A stretch of 9,623 nucleotides of DNA from Phycisphaerales bacterium (GCA_028288905.1 JAQGHJ010000185.1:1-9623); one strand, 5' to 3'; positions 1 to 6,973 are shown, counted from the first letter of the stretch. Numbers and translations: made by a program. Notes: a model not told the origin generated them from the letters alone.

Positions 1-1225
1 CGGCCCCGCACAGCTCCTCGCACACGAGGTCCCAATGTTTTGCCACGTAGGCGGTCACGGTCGTCACGCCGAGCGACTTGAGCTGGGCCACCATCTCCGG
101 GGTCATCGCTTGTTCGTTCGCCGCGACCGGGGTCTCCTCCGCGACCTCCTCGTCCACCATCCGACCGCCCTTGCGCACCTTTTTTTTGGTCACCGTTTTG
201 ACCGAATATTTGCCGGCCTCTTCCGCGCCGATGAGGATGCGGAAGTCGGGCGAGGTCTTCTTGCCGAGCTGTGTGGCGACCTCGTCGAGCGGGTACGTCC
301 TACGAGTTAGAGCCTCGATCTCCGCGCTGCTAGTCGTGGCGGTGAAATAGATTAGCCCCTTCATGCCCGGGACCGCGTCAAGCTTCACCCGGTAGTCGGG
401 CAGGAAAAAGTCGTGGATGACGTCCTTGCTCGACAGGTGGATCTCGACCGGCCGGCCCTTGGGGACGTACACCGGGCGGTTGAGCGCCGCCTGGTAGTCG
501 TCGTCCAGGCCGGCCGGGTCGGCGAAGTCCTTGCCGAGCGGGTTCTTGTTGGCGATGTACTCGTTCAGGAAGCCCCGCGCCTTGTCCGGCGGCAGGTAGG
601 CCGGTCCCGGCACCTCGGCCGGGAACGGCGAGTCGGTGTCGCCCGGCGGCAGCAGCGGCCACTTCGGGTCGGTCGTCTTCGGGTAGACGAGGTACCTCCC
701 GAGCCGGCCGTCGGCCCCCGGGTACACCACGTTCCACTTGAACTGCTCGCCCACGACCAGGATCTGGGCCCGGTTCTGGTCCGTCGCCTCCGGCGGGGAG
801 CGGAACCGGTCCCACGCCACCTTCGTCCACAGCGCCAGCGACAGCAGCAGCACCGCCGGGACGAGCGTCCAGATCAGCTCCAGCCGCTTGTTGCCGTGGA
901 AGAAGTGGGCCTTGGCCACCGTCGGGCGGTAACGGTACTTGATGCAGAACTTCAGCAGGTAATAGAAGACCGCGATGCCGACGAGCGAGGTGATGACGAA
1001 GATGACCGTGAACAGCAGATCGACCGCGCCGCCGTGGGCGGAGTAGTTCCTCGGCAGCCACCACCACCGCCACCCCTCGACCGCCTGCGCGAGCGGCACC
1101 GCGGGTGCCGCGGACGCCGGGGCGGCAGCGGCCGACAGCAGGGCCGCCGCCGCGACGGCCGCCCACTGGACGGGGCGGAAGGACACGCGAAGCCGGCGTG
1201 TGTTCACATGACTGGTTTCTTTCAC
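1..1225 (-). CDS. coxB: Cytochrome c oxidase subunit II, partial (C-terminus beyond window)
   Basis: Subunit II takes electrons from a c-type cytochrome at its binuclear CuA centre and passes them to subunit I of the membrane terminal oxidase. I translated this by hand; 408 residues are visible. They show a signal-like stretch (about 20-39), two membrane helices (about 67-90 and 114-134, separated by the HFFHGNKRLELIWTLVPA hairpin typical of the family), then the periplasmic domain. CuA ligands seen: H271 in VIHDFFLP, and C402 and C406 in CEELCG. The following His and Met lie past the window edge. The gap H271-C402 is about 131 residues, against about 35 in classical subunit II, so the copper domain carries a large insertion. 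The start chosen is GTG at 1225, with GAGGG six bases upstream. A second in-frame GTG at 1207 has only a weak ribosome site. The frame stays open to base 1. coxA and other oxidase genes would be expected beyond the left edge. Confidence 0.93.
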   Translation of the reverse strand, partial: MKETSHVNTRRLRVSFRPVQWAAVAAAALLSAAAAPASAAPAVPLAQAVEGWRWWWLPRNYSAHGGAVDLLFTVIFVITSLVGIAVFYYLLKFCIKYRYRPTVAKAHFFHGNKRLELIWTLVPAVLLLSLALWTKVAWDRFRSPPEATDQNRAQILVVGEQFKWNVVYPGADGRLGRYLVYPKTTDPKWPLLPPGDTDSPFPAEVPGPAYLPPDKARGFLNEYIANKNPLGKDFADPAGLDDDYQAALNRPVYVPKGRPVEIHLSSKDVIHDFFLPDYRVKLDAVPGMKGLIYFTATTSSAEIEALTRRTYPLDEVATQLGKKTSPDFRILIGAEEAGKYSVKTVTKKKVRKGGRMVDEEVAEETPVAANEQAMTPEMVAQLKSLGVTTVTAYVAKHWDLVCEELCGA

Positions 1226-1301
1226 CAACAACCCTCGGAACGGGTAGCGCAGCACGGGTGGGGGTTCCCGGGCGGCTTGAGACGTCGGCTGCCTGGGGTG
1301 C

Positions 1302-1426
1302 GCGACCGAGTCCCGTGGCACGGGTTTCCAACCCGTGGGAACGAGCCGGCGGCAAGGAGGACGGTTGTTCGCACCGTCCCAGCCACTCCGCACGGGTTGG
1401 AAACCCGTGCCACGGGGCTCGGTCGC
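1302..1426. repeat. Inverted pair of a 26-bp interspersed hairpin repeat
   Basis: The left arm (1302-1337) and right arm (1391-1426) are reverse complements over 36 bases with one mismatch (1311/1417), separated by 53 bases. The core 26 bases (1312-1337; inverted at 1391-1416) recur exactly at 6974-6999. Inside the core CACGGGTT-TCC-AACCCGTG is itself a perfect 8-bp hairpin with a 3-base loop. The structure resembles REP/BIME elements: short, extragenic, palindromic and paired. No transposase is present in the window. The pair lies in the probable coxB leader. The rest of the 325-base gap (1226-1550) contains only the promoter and hairpin listed separately. Confidence 0.85.
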
Positions 1427-1440
1427 CCTCCAACGGTCTT

Positions 1441-1470
1441 CTTATAGAGAGGGCGGCAGGCCCGCGTCAA
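1441..1470 (-). promoter_or_regulatory. Sigma70-like promoter, probably for coxB
   Basis: On the minus strand TTGACG (1470-1465) is followed, after an 18-base spacer, by TATAAG (1446-1441). Each hexamer matches the sigma70 consensus at 5 of 6 positions. Transcription would start near 1434 and give coxB a leader of roughly 210 bases that includes the inverted repeat pair. The two hexamers flank and overlap a hairpin (see 1451-1488), so promoter and terminator readings compete here. The assignment rests on sequence match only. Confidence 0.5.
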
Positions 1471-1488
1471 AGGCGAGGCCCGCCGCCC
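1451..1488 (-). terminator. Possible terminator hairpin after the cupredoxin-like gene
   Basis: GGGCGGC (1451-1457) pairs with GCCGCCC (1482-1488). One A/C mismatch follows, then four more pairs (1459-1462 with 1477-1480), leaving a 14-base loop. It lies about 60 bases past the stop of the minus-strand gene ending at 1551. The minus-strand sequence after the stem is TCTCTATAAG, which is only partly T-rich, so intrinsic termination would be weak. The same DNA carries the -35 element proposed for coxB. Confidence 0.35.
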
Positions 1489-1550
1489 ATCATCCTTCGT
1501 GCGGTCGCGCCGCCCGCGTCGCACGCTGCGGCGGGCGTCGCTTCCGCCCC

Positions 1551-2417
1551 TTACTTCAGGGCGACGACCTTGGCGGCCTCGGCGGGCTTCGCGGCGTCAT
1601 CCGCCTTGACCGTCTCGCCGGCCTTCAGGCCGCACTTGCTGCCGTCGGTGCAGCAGCTGGGGCCCTTCACCGTCGGCTCGGCCGACACGAGGACCGTGCC
1701 GTCGGTGGCGGTGGCGGCGGCGGCAGTCTTCGGCTTCACCTTGAAGTCGAACGTTCCCTTGCCGTCCTTCACCGTCACCTTGCCCGACCCGCAGTCCTTA
1801 AACTTCTCGTGCCACAGGGCGACTTCGTACTCCCCGTCCTTCAGCCCCTTCGTGTCGATCGAGAACACCCCGTCCTCGCCCGTCACCGAGTGGAACGGGT
1901 GGTCGAACACGGCGACCCACGCCGCCATCCACGGGTGCACGTCGCACTTGACCTTGAACGTCTCGGCCGCCTTCGTCGGGATCACGTCCTTCTGCCCCTT
2001 CACCGGCTGGGCGACGTTCTTCGGCGGGTTGTTCTCCGGCAGGCTGTGCACGTTGTGCAGGAACGGGTCGCTGTTGGCGGCCACCAGCTTCTGCCCGACC
2101 GTCACCGACACGACGTGCGGGACGTACATGCACCCCTGCTGGTCGAGCACGACCTCGTCCGCCGGGGCCGCCCCCTTCAGGTCCCCCTTGAGCGACACGA
2201 CGACGTTCGCCAGCTCGCCGCCCTTGCCGACGACGACGGCCTCGTCCAGCACCGGCGCCTTGTGCAGCTTGCCGCAGTTGGGGTCCGTCCCGAGCCCGGC
2301 CACCGGCTTGCGGGCGGGGGCCGGGCCGTCGAACGTCACCTTGCCGGTCACCTCGGCGAACGCGGCCGTCGACAGGGCACAGGACAGGGCGAAGGCGGAC
2401 AGGATCGAGCGCTTCAT
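1551..2417 (-). CDS. Secreted cupredoxin-like protein (carboxypeptidase regulatory-like family)
   Basis: The product has 288 residues. A clear Sec signal peptide (MKRSILSAFALSCALSTAAFA, cleavage about 21/22) sends it across the inner membrane. The body (about 22-230) is a beta-rich domain with cupredoxin-type ligands: NSDPFLHNVHS (H121, H124), then KCDVHPWM (C158, H161, M164). C96 and H101 in GCMYVPH are further possible metal residues. HPFHSVTGEDGVF, then GEYEVALWHEKF, is the transthyretin-like beta-sandwich signature of this family, which is common in planctomycetes. The tail (about 230-288) is Ala/Lys-rich and carries a Cys cluster (C255, C256, C262). The start is ATG with GAGGAG seven bases upstream. 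It lies upstream of coxB on the same strand, so a periplasmic copper or electron-transfer role linked to the oxidase is plausible. No enzyme activity can be read from the sequence. Confidence 0.85.
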   Translation of the reverse strand: MKRSILSAFALSCALSTAAFAEVTGKVTFDGPAPARKPVAGLGTDPNCGKLHKAPVLDEAVVVGKGGELANVVVSLKGDLKGAAPADEVVLDQQGCMYVPHVVSVTVGQKLVAANSDPFLHNVHSLPENNPPKNVAQPVKGQKDVIPTKAAETFKVKCDVHPWMAAWVAVFDHPFHSVTGEDGVFSIDTKGLKDGEYEVALWHEKFKDCGSGKVTVKDGKGTFDFKVKPKTAAAATATDGTVLVSAEPTVKGPSCCTDGSKCGLKAGETVKADDAAKPAEAAKVVALK

Positions 2418-2834
2418 CTTCGGGCTCCTCAGCAGGGTGGGTGCGGCGGAGTCGGGACCCATCGCCCGCCCCGTCGAGTTTGTTCGGACCGGCTGTCTTA
2501 CCGGCTGCGCCGGCAAGTCGCAACGGCGGCGTTCATCGACGGCCTAACCGTCGGGCGGACCGAGGTTTCGGCCGCCGCAGACGATACCCGCCGGCGGCCG
2601 TCACGTTGTCCCGTCCGCCCCTCGTCGCAGCCAACGGCGGCGCAGGTTATCGGCCGTCGGCGGGCGGGCTCAGGTCGTCGCGATCCGGGGCCGATACAGC
2701 CTTCCAGAGACGATGTCGGAGGTCCGCGTCGCGCTATTACAGCCGGCGACCGAAAGCCGCGGTCCGGCGAAGCCGCCGGCCCGACTCGTTTCCCGTCCCG
2801 CCCCGCGCCGCAATTCGAACCGAGGAGCCCGCCC
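2418..2834. other. Divergent intergenic region without a gene
   Basis: These 417 bases separate the minus-strand cupredoxin-like gene from the plus-strand TPR gene and should hold promoters for both. I found no convincing pair of promoter hexamers. TATTAC at 2735-2740 is the best -10-like plus-strand match but has no fitting -35. A small perfect hairpin (2537-2542 with 2548-2553) is the only structure noted. Open frames crossing the region have no ribosome site and no family-like sequence. Confidence 0.6.
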
Positions 2835-3566
2835 GTGATCCATCATCGTTCCCTCGCCTGCCGGTTGGTCGCCTCGGGCCTGACGCTGGGCGGGCTGGTC
2901 GGTGCCGCCGGGTGCGGCGGGCCGTCGCACGCCGACGTCCGCCGCCCGGACCAGACGGCCGGGAACGACGAGAGCAAGCGGCTCGCCCCCCGCGACTCGT
3001 TTGAGGCCGGCAAGGAAGTGCCGATCTCGGCCGACACGTACTACGCGTCAGGCCAGTTCCTCGAGAGCCAGGACCGGCTCGACCCGGCGATGGACCAGTA
3101 CCGCAAGGCCCTGAAGCTCGACCCGAAGCACCGCCAGACGCTGTACCAGGTCGGGATCGTGCTCGTGAAGCAGCGGAAGCTGACGGAGGCGATCGAGGCC
3201 TGGAACAAGTACGTGACCGTCACCGACGGCGACGCGACCGCGTACGCCAACCTCGGGTTCGCGTACGAGCTGGCCGGCCGGACGACCGACGCCGAGACGG
3301 CGTACGGCAAGGGCATCCGCCGCGAGCCGACGAACGCCGTCTGCCGGGTGAACTACGGCCTGATGCTCGCCCGCAAGGAGCGGTTCAACGAGGCGACGAT
3401 GCAGCTCCAGACCGTGCTCAGCGAGGCGGACGTGAACTACAACCTCGCCAGCGTCTACGAGTCCCTCGGCCGCAAGGAACAGGCGAAAATCGCGTACCGC
3501 AAGGCACTGAAACTCGCCCCGAACTTCGCCGACGCCCAAGCCCGGCTCGACGCAATGGGGGAATAG
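2835..3566 (+). CDS. TPR-repeat lipoprotein
   Basis: The product has 243 residues. The start chosen is GTG at 2835 because GAGGAG lies six bases upstream and the next residues form a signal sequence: basic IHHR, hydrophobic core LVASGLTLGGLVGAAG, then C27 as the probable lipidated cysteine. The lipobox AAGC lacks the usual Leu at -3, so lipidation is likely rather than certain. After a polar linker (28-64) come about five tetratricopeptide repeats: 66-98, 99-132, 133-166, 167-197 and 198-231. Several show the characteristic pattern (DPAMDQYRKALKLDP, TDAETAYGKGIRREP, KEQAKIAYRKALKLAP). TPR arrays bind partner proteins, so this is probably an envelope scaffold or assembly factor. The partner cannot be inferred. 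It is transcribed divergently from the cupredoxin-like gene. Confidence 0.88.
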   Translation: MIHHRSLACRLVASGLTLGGLVGAAGCGGPSHADVRRPDQTAGNDESKRLAPRDSFEAGKEVPISADTYYASGQFLESQDRLDPAMDQYRKALKLDPKHRQTLYQVGIVLVKQRKLTEAIEAWNKYVTVTDGDATAYANLGFAYELAGRTTDAETAYGKGIRREPTNAVCRVNYGLMLARKERFNEATMQLQTVLSEADVNYNLASVYESLGRKEQAKIAYRKALKLAPNFADAQARLDAMGE

Positions 3567-3611
3567 GCAGAACGCGGTAGGCAGTAGCGAAGGCAGGGAG
3601 AGGGTATAGCG

Positions 3612-3668
3612 GTAGCCAACCCTATGTGTTGGAACAGCCCCGGGCGGAAGCCCGGGGTTCTTCATTTT
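3612..3668 (+). terminator. Intrinsic terminator / repeat-like double hairpin after the TPR gene
   Basis: The main stem is CCCCGGGC (3638-3645) and GCCCGGGG (3650-3657), a perfect 8-bp stem with a GGAA tetraloop. It is followed by the T-rich run TTCTTCATTTT (3658-3668). A smaller hairpin, CCAAC (3616-3620) with GTTGG (3628-3632), precedes it. It lies about 70 bases past the TPR stop and before the lutA promoter region. The very regular stem also suggests an interspersed repeat used as terminator, but only one copy occurs in this window. Confidence 0.65.
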
Positions 3669-3723
3669 GAGCCTGCGGTTCGGAATCCGCCGGGCTGGAT
3701 GCCGGGCTCCTGCTCCGGGCTAT

Positions 3724-3751
3724 TTGTTACGTTCAACCGGTGCCCTAAACT
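3724..3751 (+). promoter_or_regulatory. Candidate promoter for lutA
   Basis: TTGTTA (3724-3729), a 16-base spacer and TAAACT (3746-3751) are each 4 of 6 matches to sigma70 hexamers. The ATG of lutA begins ten bases after the -10, so the transcript would have almost no leader. This fits the absence of a Shine-Dalgarno sequence. The hexamers are weak, and the proposal rests largely on spacing. Confidence 0.3.
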
Positions 3752-3760
3752 CGCGGCACC

Positions 3761-4516
3761 ATGCCCCAGCACGACGTCGCGCTCTTCGTCACCTGTCTGA
3801 CCGACCAGTTCTACCCGCACGTCGGCGTCGCGATCACGAAGATCCTCGAGCGGTTCGGCTGCCGGGTCCACTTCCCGCAGGCCCAGACCTGCTGCGGGCA
3901 GCCGTTCTTCAACAACGGGTACCACGACCAGACCCGCGACTTGGCGACGCGGTTCCTGGAGATCTTCGAGCCTTACCCGTACGTGGTGACGCCCAGCGGC
4001 TCCTGCGCGGCCATGGTCCGCGAGCAGTACGAGCAACTGCTCGGCAAGGACCCGGCGTGGGGCCCGGCCGTGCACCGGGTGGGTGCAAAGACGTACGAGT
4101 TCGTCGAGTTCCTCGACAAGGTGCTGAAGGTCGACTTCACGCAGTTCAACCTGCCGGCCCCCGAGCCGGTCACGTACCACTACACGTGCCACCTCCGCGG
4201 CATCGGGGTGAAGGACGAGGGGGTGAAGATGCTGCGGCAGATCGGGAACGTCGAGTTCCGGCAGATGGAGAAGACCGACCAGTGCTGCGGGTTCGGCGGG
4301 ACGTTCGCGGTGAAGTACCCGGCGATCAGCGGGGCGATCGTCGAGGACAAGGCGGACTGCATCGCCGCCACGGGGGCGACCACGCTCGTGTGCAACGACG
4401 CCGGCTGCTCGATGAACATCAGCGGCATGTGCCACCGGCGGGGCGTGGACGTGAAGACGAAGCACATCGCCGAGCTGATGGCCGAGGCGATGAAGATCGA
4501 CACCGCCGCTTGGTAG
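3761..4516 (+). CDS. lutA: L-lactate utilization protein LutA (LldE-type Fe-S protein)
   Basis: The product has 251 residues, the usual length for LutA/LldE. With LutB and LutC it oxidises L-lactate to pyruvate in the cytoplasm or at the membrane face. Two cysteine-rich CCG domains are visible. The first has C12 (VTCLTDQFYP), C44-C45-G (QTCCGQPFFNNG) and SGSCA. The second has C143 (YTCHLRG), C175-C176-G (QCCGFGGTF) and CNDAGC (C211, C216). These bind an iron-sulfur cluster of the heterodisulfide-reductase type. There is no Shine-Dalgarno sequence before ATG 3761; the start follows from family alignment from memory (short N-terminus before FVTCL). lutB does not follow directly; an H1-like gene intervenes. 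A glycolate-oxidase GlcF-like role is the alternative, but length and neighbours favour LutA. Confidence 0.93.
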   Translation: MPQHDVALFVTCLTDQFYPHVGVAITKILERFGCRVHFPQAQTCCGQPFFNNGYHDQTRDLATRFLEIFEPYPYVVTPSGSCAAMVREQYEQLLGKDPAWGPAVHRVGAKTYEFVEFLDKVLKVDFTQFNLPAPEPVTYHYTCHLRGIGVKDEGVKMLRQIGNVEFRQMEKTDQCCGFGGTFAVKYPAISGAIVEDKADCIAATGATTLVCNDAGCSMNISGMCHRRGVDVKTKHIAELMAEAMKIDTAAW

Positions 4517-4557
4517 ACAGCGGCGGTCCGCCCCGCGGATGGAACCCACCGCGGGGC
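4503..4557 (+). terminator. Tandem hairpins spanning the lutA stop codon
   Basis: The first hairpin is CCGCCGCT (4503-4510) with AGCGGCGG (4519-4526). It is perfect, and its 8-base loop contains the TAG stop (4514-4516). The second is GCCCCGCGG (4530-4538) with CCGCGGGGC (4549-4557), a perfect 9-bp stem with a 10-base loop. No T-tract follows, so this may stabilise the mRNA 3' end or act as a factor-dependent terminator rather than a classical intrinsic one. Confidence 0.35.
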
Positions 4558-4938
4558 CGGCGCGGCCGGCCGTCGTGCCGTTTGAGTGCGTCAGATAAAT
4601 CATACCGCCAGCCCGTCCGCACCCGGCGTAACAGCTCGCCCTACGATCTTCGCAGTGTTGACCGGTAAGGGCGGTGCCACACCACGCGGAGCGACGGCGA
4701 CGGGCGCGGCCCCGTCGATAAATCGATAATCATTCGTCGCCGCGGTGCTCGCCGTGTTATCTATGCCTCGGAATGCGTGCCGCCGGCCGAGCCGCGCGGC
4801 GGACGAGAGGTGAAGCCCGCCCCGACCCGGCGGGCCGTCGTGCCCCGTCCGACCCGCCGGGTCGAGCAACGCCCGCTGGCGCGGGCGACCGGCACGTCGA
4901 CCACTCAGGGGTCGCGGACAACACCACCGGAGATCGCT
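4558..4938. other. Intergenic region upstream of the H1-like gene
   Basis: No gene is supported here. Most of it is very G+C-rich. The exception is an AT-rich island at about 4714-4732, where TCGATAAATCGATAAT contains CGATAA twice, eight bases apart. GATAAT (4725-4730) is a 5 of 6 match to a -10 element but has no -35 at the right distance. It is the best guess for a promoter of the gene starting at 4939. Confidence 0.4.
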
Positions 4939-5244
4939 ATGGCAAAAGGCAAGGGTCACTCGCCCGTGAAGGCGGCAACGGCGGCGGCGGATTTCAAACC
5001 GCCGACGCGCAAGAGCAAGGCCGCCGCGGTTAAGGCCAAACGGAGCAACCTGTCGAAGGCGACGACCGCCGTCAGCGATATGGGCACCACGGCGGTCGAG
5101 GCCGTCAAGTCGCTGGCCCACGAGGGCGCGGAGCTTGTCTCGAAGGTGTTCGGCGGCAAGACGGCTCCCAAGGCCACCGCCAAGGGAAAGGCCAAGCCGA
5201 CGGCGGCGAAGAAGGCCACCAAGGGCAAGGCGTCGGGCAAGTGA
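4939..5244 (+). CDS. Small histone H1-like, Lys/Ala-rich DNA-binding protein
   Basis: The product has 101 residues and is strongly basic. ATG 4939 is chosen because GGAG (4929-4932) lies six bases upstream, and the product begins MAKGKG, typical of small nucleoid proteins. The N-terminus (1-40) is rich in Lys, Ala and Pro. A central segment (about 40-71, with TTAVEAVKSLAHEGAELVSK) could form an amphipathic helix. The C-terminus (72-101) is an AKGKAKPTAAKK-type tail like that of eukaryotic H1 and bacterial Hc1/HctA proteins. Such tails bind DNA without sequence preference and compact it. It stands between lutA and lutB on the same strand with its own ribosome site, so it is probably independently translated. 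No catalytic motif is present. Low-complexity composition limits family assignment. Confidence 0.7.
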   Translation: MAKGKGHSPVKAATAAADFKPPTRKSKAAAVKAKRSNLSKATTAVSDMGTTAVEAVKSLAHEGAELVSKVFGGKTAPKATAKGKAKPTAAKKATKGKASGK

Positions 5245-5466
5245 CATCGGGCTCGTCCCCCGCCTCCGTCGCCTTCCGCGTCGGTGGCGGGACCCGCTCC
5301 ATCCCGCGCCCGGCCGTGTCGACCACTCGGGTAACCTTCGCGGTTGCCTGACTCCCGTGCCTGCCGATTGCCCCCGGCGGGCCGCGTGCGCGGACAGACC
5401 GGGCGTGCCCGACGACGTTGCGTTCAACATGTTTGACACGGGGGCCGCGCGGGCGTCGCGGGCCGG

Positions 5467-5472
5467 TATAAT
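5467..5472 (+). promoter_or_regulatory. Perfect -10 hexamer just before lutB (possible leaderless start)
   Basis: TATAAT matches the sigma70 -10 consensus exactly in an otherwise G+C-rich stretch. Seven bases separate it from the A of ATG 5480, the normal distance to a transcription start. The lutB mRNA could therefore begin at or next to its start codon. No -35 hexamer stands at the usual distance; TTGACA at 5433-5438 is 28 bases away, which is too far. Confidence 0.5.
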
Positions 5473-5479
5473 GGTCCCC

Positions 5480-6958
5480 ATGGCCCCGAGCCTGATCGAA
5501 CCCAACCCGCGGCTTGCGAAGATCGTGCTCCCCGTCCTGCCGGCCGAGCCGGCGTTCGACTTTCACACCGAGAGCGTCGCCGCGGCCGGCAACGAGCAGC
5601 TCAAGGCGTCGATCAATAACGCGGTCCTCCGCCAGCACACGGCCCGGCAGCTGCGGGTGCTCGAACTGCCGGACGCGGACAAGCTCCGCGCGCTGGCCGG
5701 CGACATCAAACAGCACGCGCTCGACCACCTCGACTACTACCTCGAACAGCTCGTCACGAACGTCCGCAGGAACCGCGGGCACGTGCATTTCGCGGCCGAC
5801 GCGGACGAGGCCCAGCGTGTGATCCTTCAGATCGCCCAGGACGCCGGCTGCAGCCGGGTCATCAAGAGCAAGTCGATGGTGAGCGAGGAGATCAACCTCG
5901 CGCACGTGATGGAGGCGGCCGGGCTGGACGTGGTCGAGACGGACCTCGGCGAGTTCATCGTCCAGATCGACCACGACAAGCCGAGCCACCTCGTCGCCCC
6001 GATCGTCCACAAGAACAAGGCGAGCATCGCCAAGCTGTTCAGCGAGTACTTCGGCACGCCGTACAACGACGACCCCAACGCCCTGTGCAACCAGGCCCGG
6101 GCGTACCTGCGAGACAAGTTTCGGGTGAGCGACTTGGGCATCACCGGCGGCAACTTCATGGTGGCCGAGACGGGCATCATCTGCTCGGTCGAGAACGAGG
6201 GGAACCAGCGGCAGAGCGTGAGCACGCCGCGGGTGATGATCGCGATGGTCGGGATCGAGAAGGTCGTCCCCCGGATGGCCGACCTGGCCGTCATGCTCAA
6301 GCTGCTGACGCGGAGCGCGACTGGCGCCCCGATCACGATTTACAACAACCTCTACGGCGGCCCCCGCGGCCCCGGCGAGAAGGACGGGCCCGAAGAGTTC
6401 CACCTCGTGCTCGTCGACAACGGCCGGACCGAGATCCTGGCGAGCGAGGAGTACCGCGAGACGCTGCGGTGCATCCGGTGCGGGGCCTGCCTGAACGCCT
6501 GCCCGATCTACCGCAAGATCGGCGGGCACGCGTACGGCAGCGTGTACCCGGGACCGATCGGCGCGCTGATCACGCCGCTGATGCAGGGGCTCGACAAGTA
6601 CAAGGACCTGCCGCAGGCGTCGTCGCTCTGCGGGGCGTGCTACGAGGCGTGCCCGGTCAAGATCAACATCCCCAAGCACCTGATCAACCTGCGGCGGGAC
6701 ATCAACCGCACGCACCGCAACGGGTTCTTCGAGCGGATCGTCTACAAGACGTGGGCGTGGGGGCTGAAGTCGCCTTTCATCTACAGCGTCGTCAACGCGG
6801 TCCAGAAGTTCGAGCTGCGCCGCCGGGCGAAGAAGACCGGGTGGGTAAGCAAGCTGCCGGCCCCCGGTGGCGGCTGGACCCAGATTCGCGACCTGCCGGC
6901 GCCGGCGACCAAGACGTTCCACCAGATGTGGCGGAAGCGGCCAGCGCAGGACGAGTAG
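5480..6958 (+). CDS. lutB: L-lactate utilization iron-sulfur protein LutB
   Basis: The product has 492 residues, slightly longer than typical LutB. It is the central electron-transfer subunit of the LutABC lactate-oxidising system. The N-terminal two-thirds are the LUD domain shared with LutC (SKSMVSEEINLAHVMEAAGLDVVETDLGEFIVQ; GITGGNFMVAETG; NEGNQRQSVSTPRV). A ferredoxin-like region follows, with CIRCGACLNACP (C331, C334, C337, C341) and LCGACYEACPVKINIP (C384, C387, C391). The C-terminus carries a DUF-like helical tail. The start is ATG 5480, placed by the -10 element that would make the mRNA leaderless. ATG 5471, three codons earlier, overlaps that -10 and has no Shine-Dalgarno sequence either. 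The upstream gap (5245-5479) holds only this promoter and an imperfect G+C hairpin just past the H1-like stop. Confidence 0.94.
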   Translation: MAPSLIEPNPRLAKIVLPVLPAEPAFDFHTESVAAAGNEQLKASINNAVLRQHTARQLRVLELPDADKLRALAGDIKQHALDHLDYYLEQLVTNVRRNRGHVHFAADADEAQRVILQIAQDAGCSRVIKSKSMVSEEINLAHVMEAAGLDVVETDLGEFIVQIDHDKPSHLVAPIVHKNKASIAKLFSEYFGTPYNDDPNALCNQARAYLRDKFRVSDLGITGGNFMVAETGIICSVENEGNQRQSVSTPRVMIAMVGIEKVVPRMADLAVMLKLLTRSATGAPITIYNNLYGGPRGPGEKDGPEEFHLVLVDNGRTEILASEEYRETLRCIRCGACLNACPIYRKIGGHAYGSVYPGPIGALITPLMQGLDKYKDLPQASSLCGACYEACPVKINIPKHLINLRRDINRTHRNGFFERIVYKTWAWGLKSPFIYSVVNAVQKFELRRRAKKTGWVSKLPAPGGGWTQIRDLPAPATKTFHQMWRKRPAQDE

Positions 6959-6973
6959 GCCGGACGGCCGCTC

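Noticed and set aside
378..1447. Open frames on both strands overlapping coxB (351 and 344 codons)
   Set aside because: The coxB frame, open to the window edge, shows membrane helices and CuA motifs. The other frames show only compositionally biased sequence.
1335..2834. Long 5' extension of the TPR frame (743 codons in total)
   Set aside because: The extension runs antisense through the cupredoxin-like gene. GTG 2835 has a ribosome site and begins a signal sequence, so the upstream part is a shadow.
3662..4603. 313-codon minus-strand frame over lutA
   Set aside because: It is antisense to a well-recognised gene with CCG motifs, and no family-like sequence is seen.
5433..5472. TTGACA and TATAAT as a classical promoter pair for lutB
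   Set aside because: The spacer is 28 bases, far above the 16-18 needed. Only the -10 element was kept.
4600..5505. 301-codon minus-strand frame covering the H1-like gene
   Set aside because: It is Arg/Gly/Leu-rich without motifs. The plus-strand H1-like frame has a proper ribosome site and composition, although it too is low-complexity.
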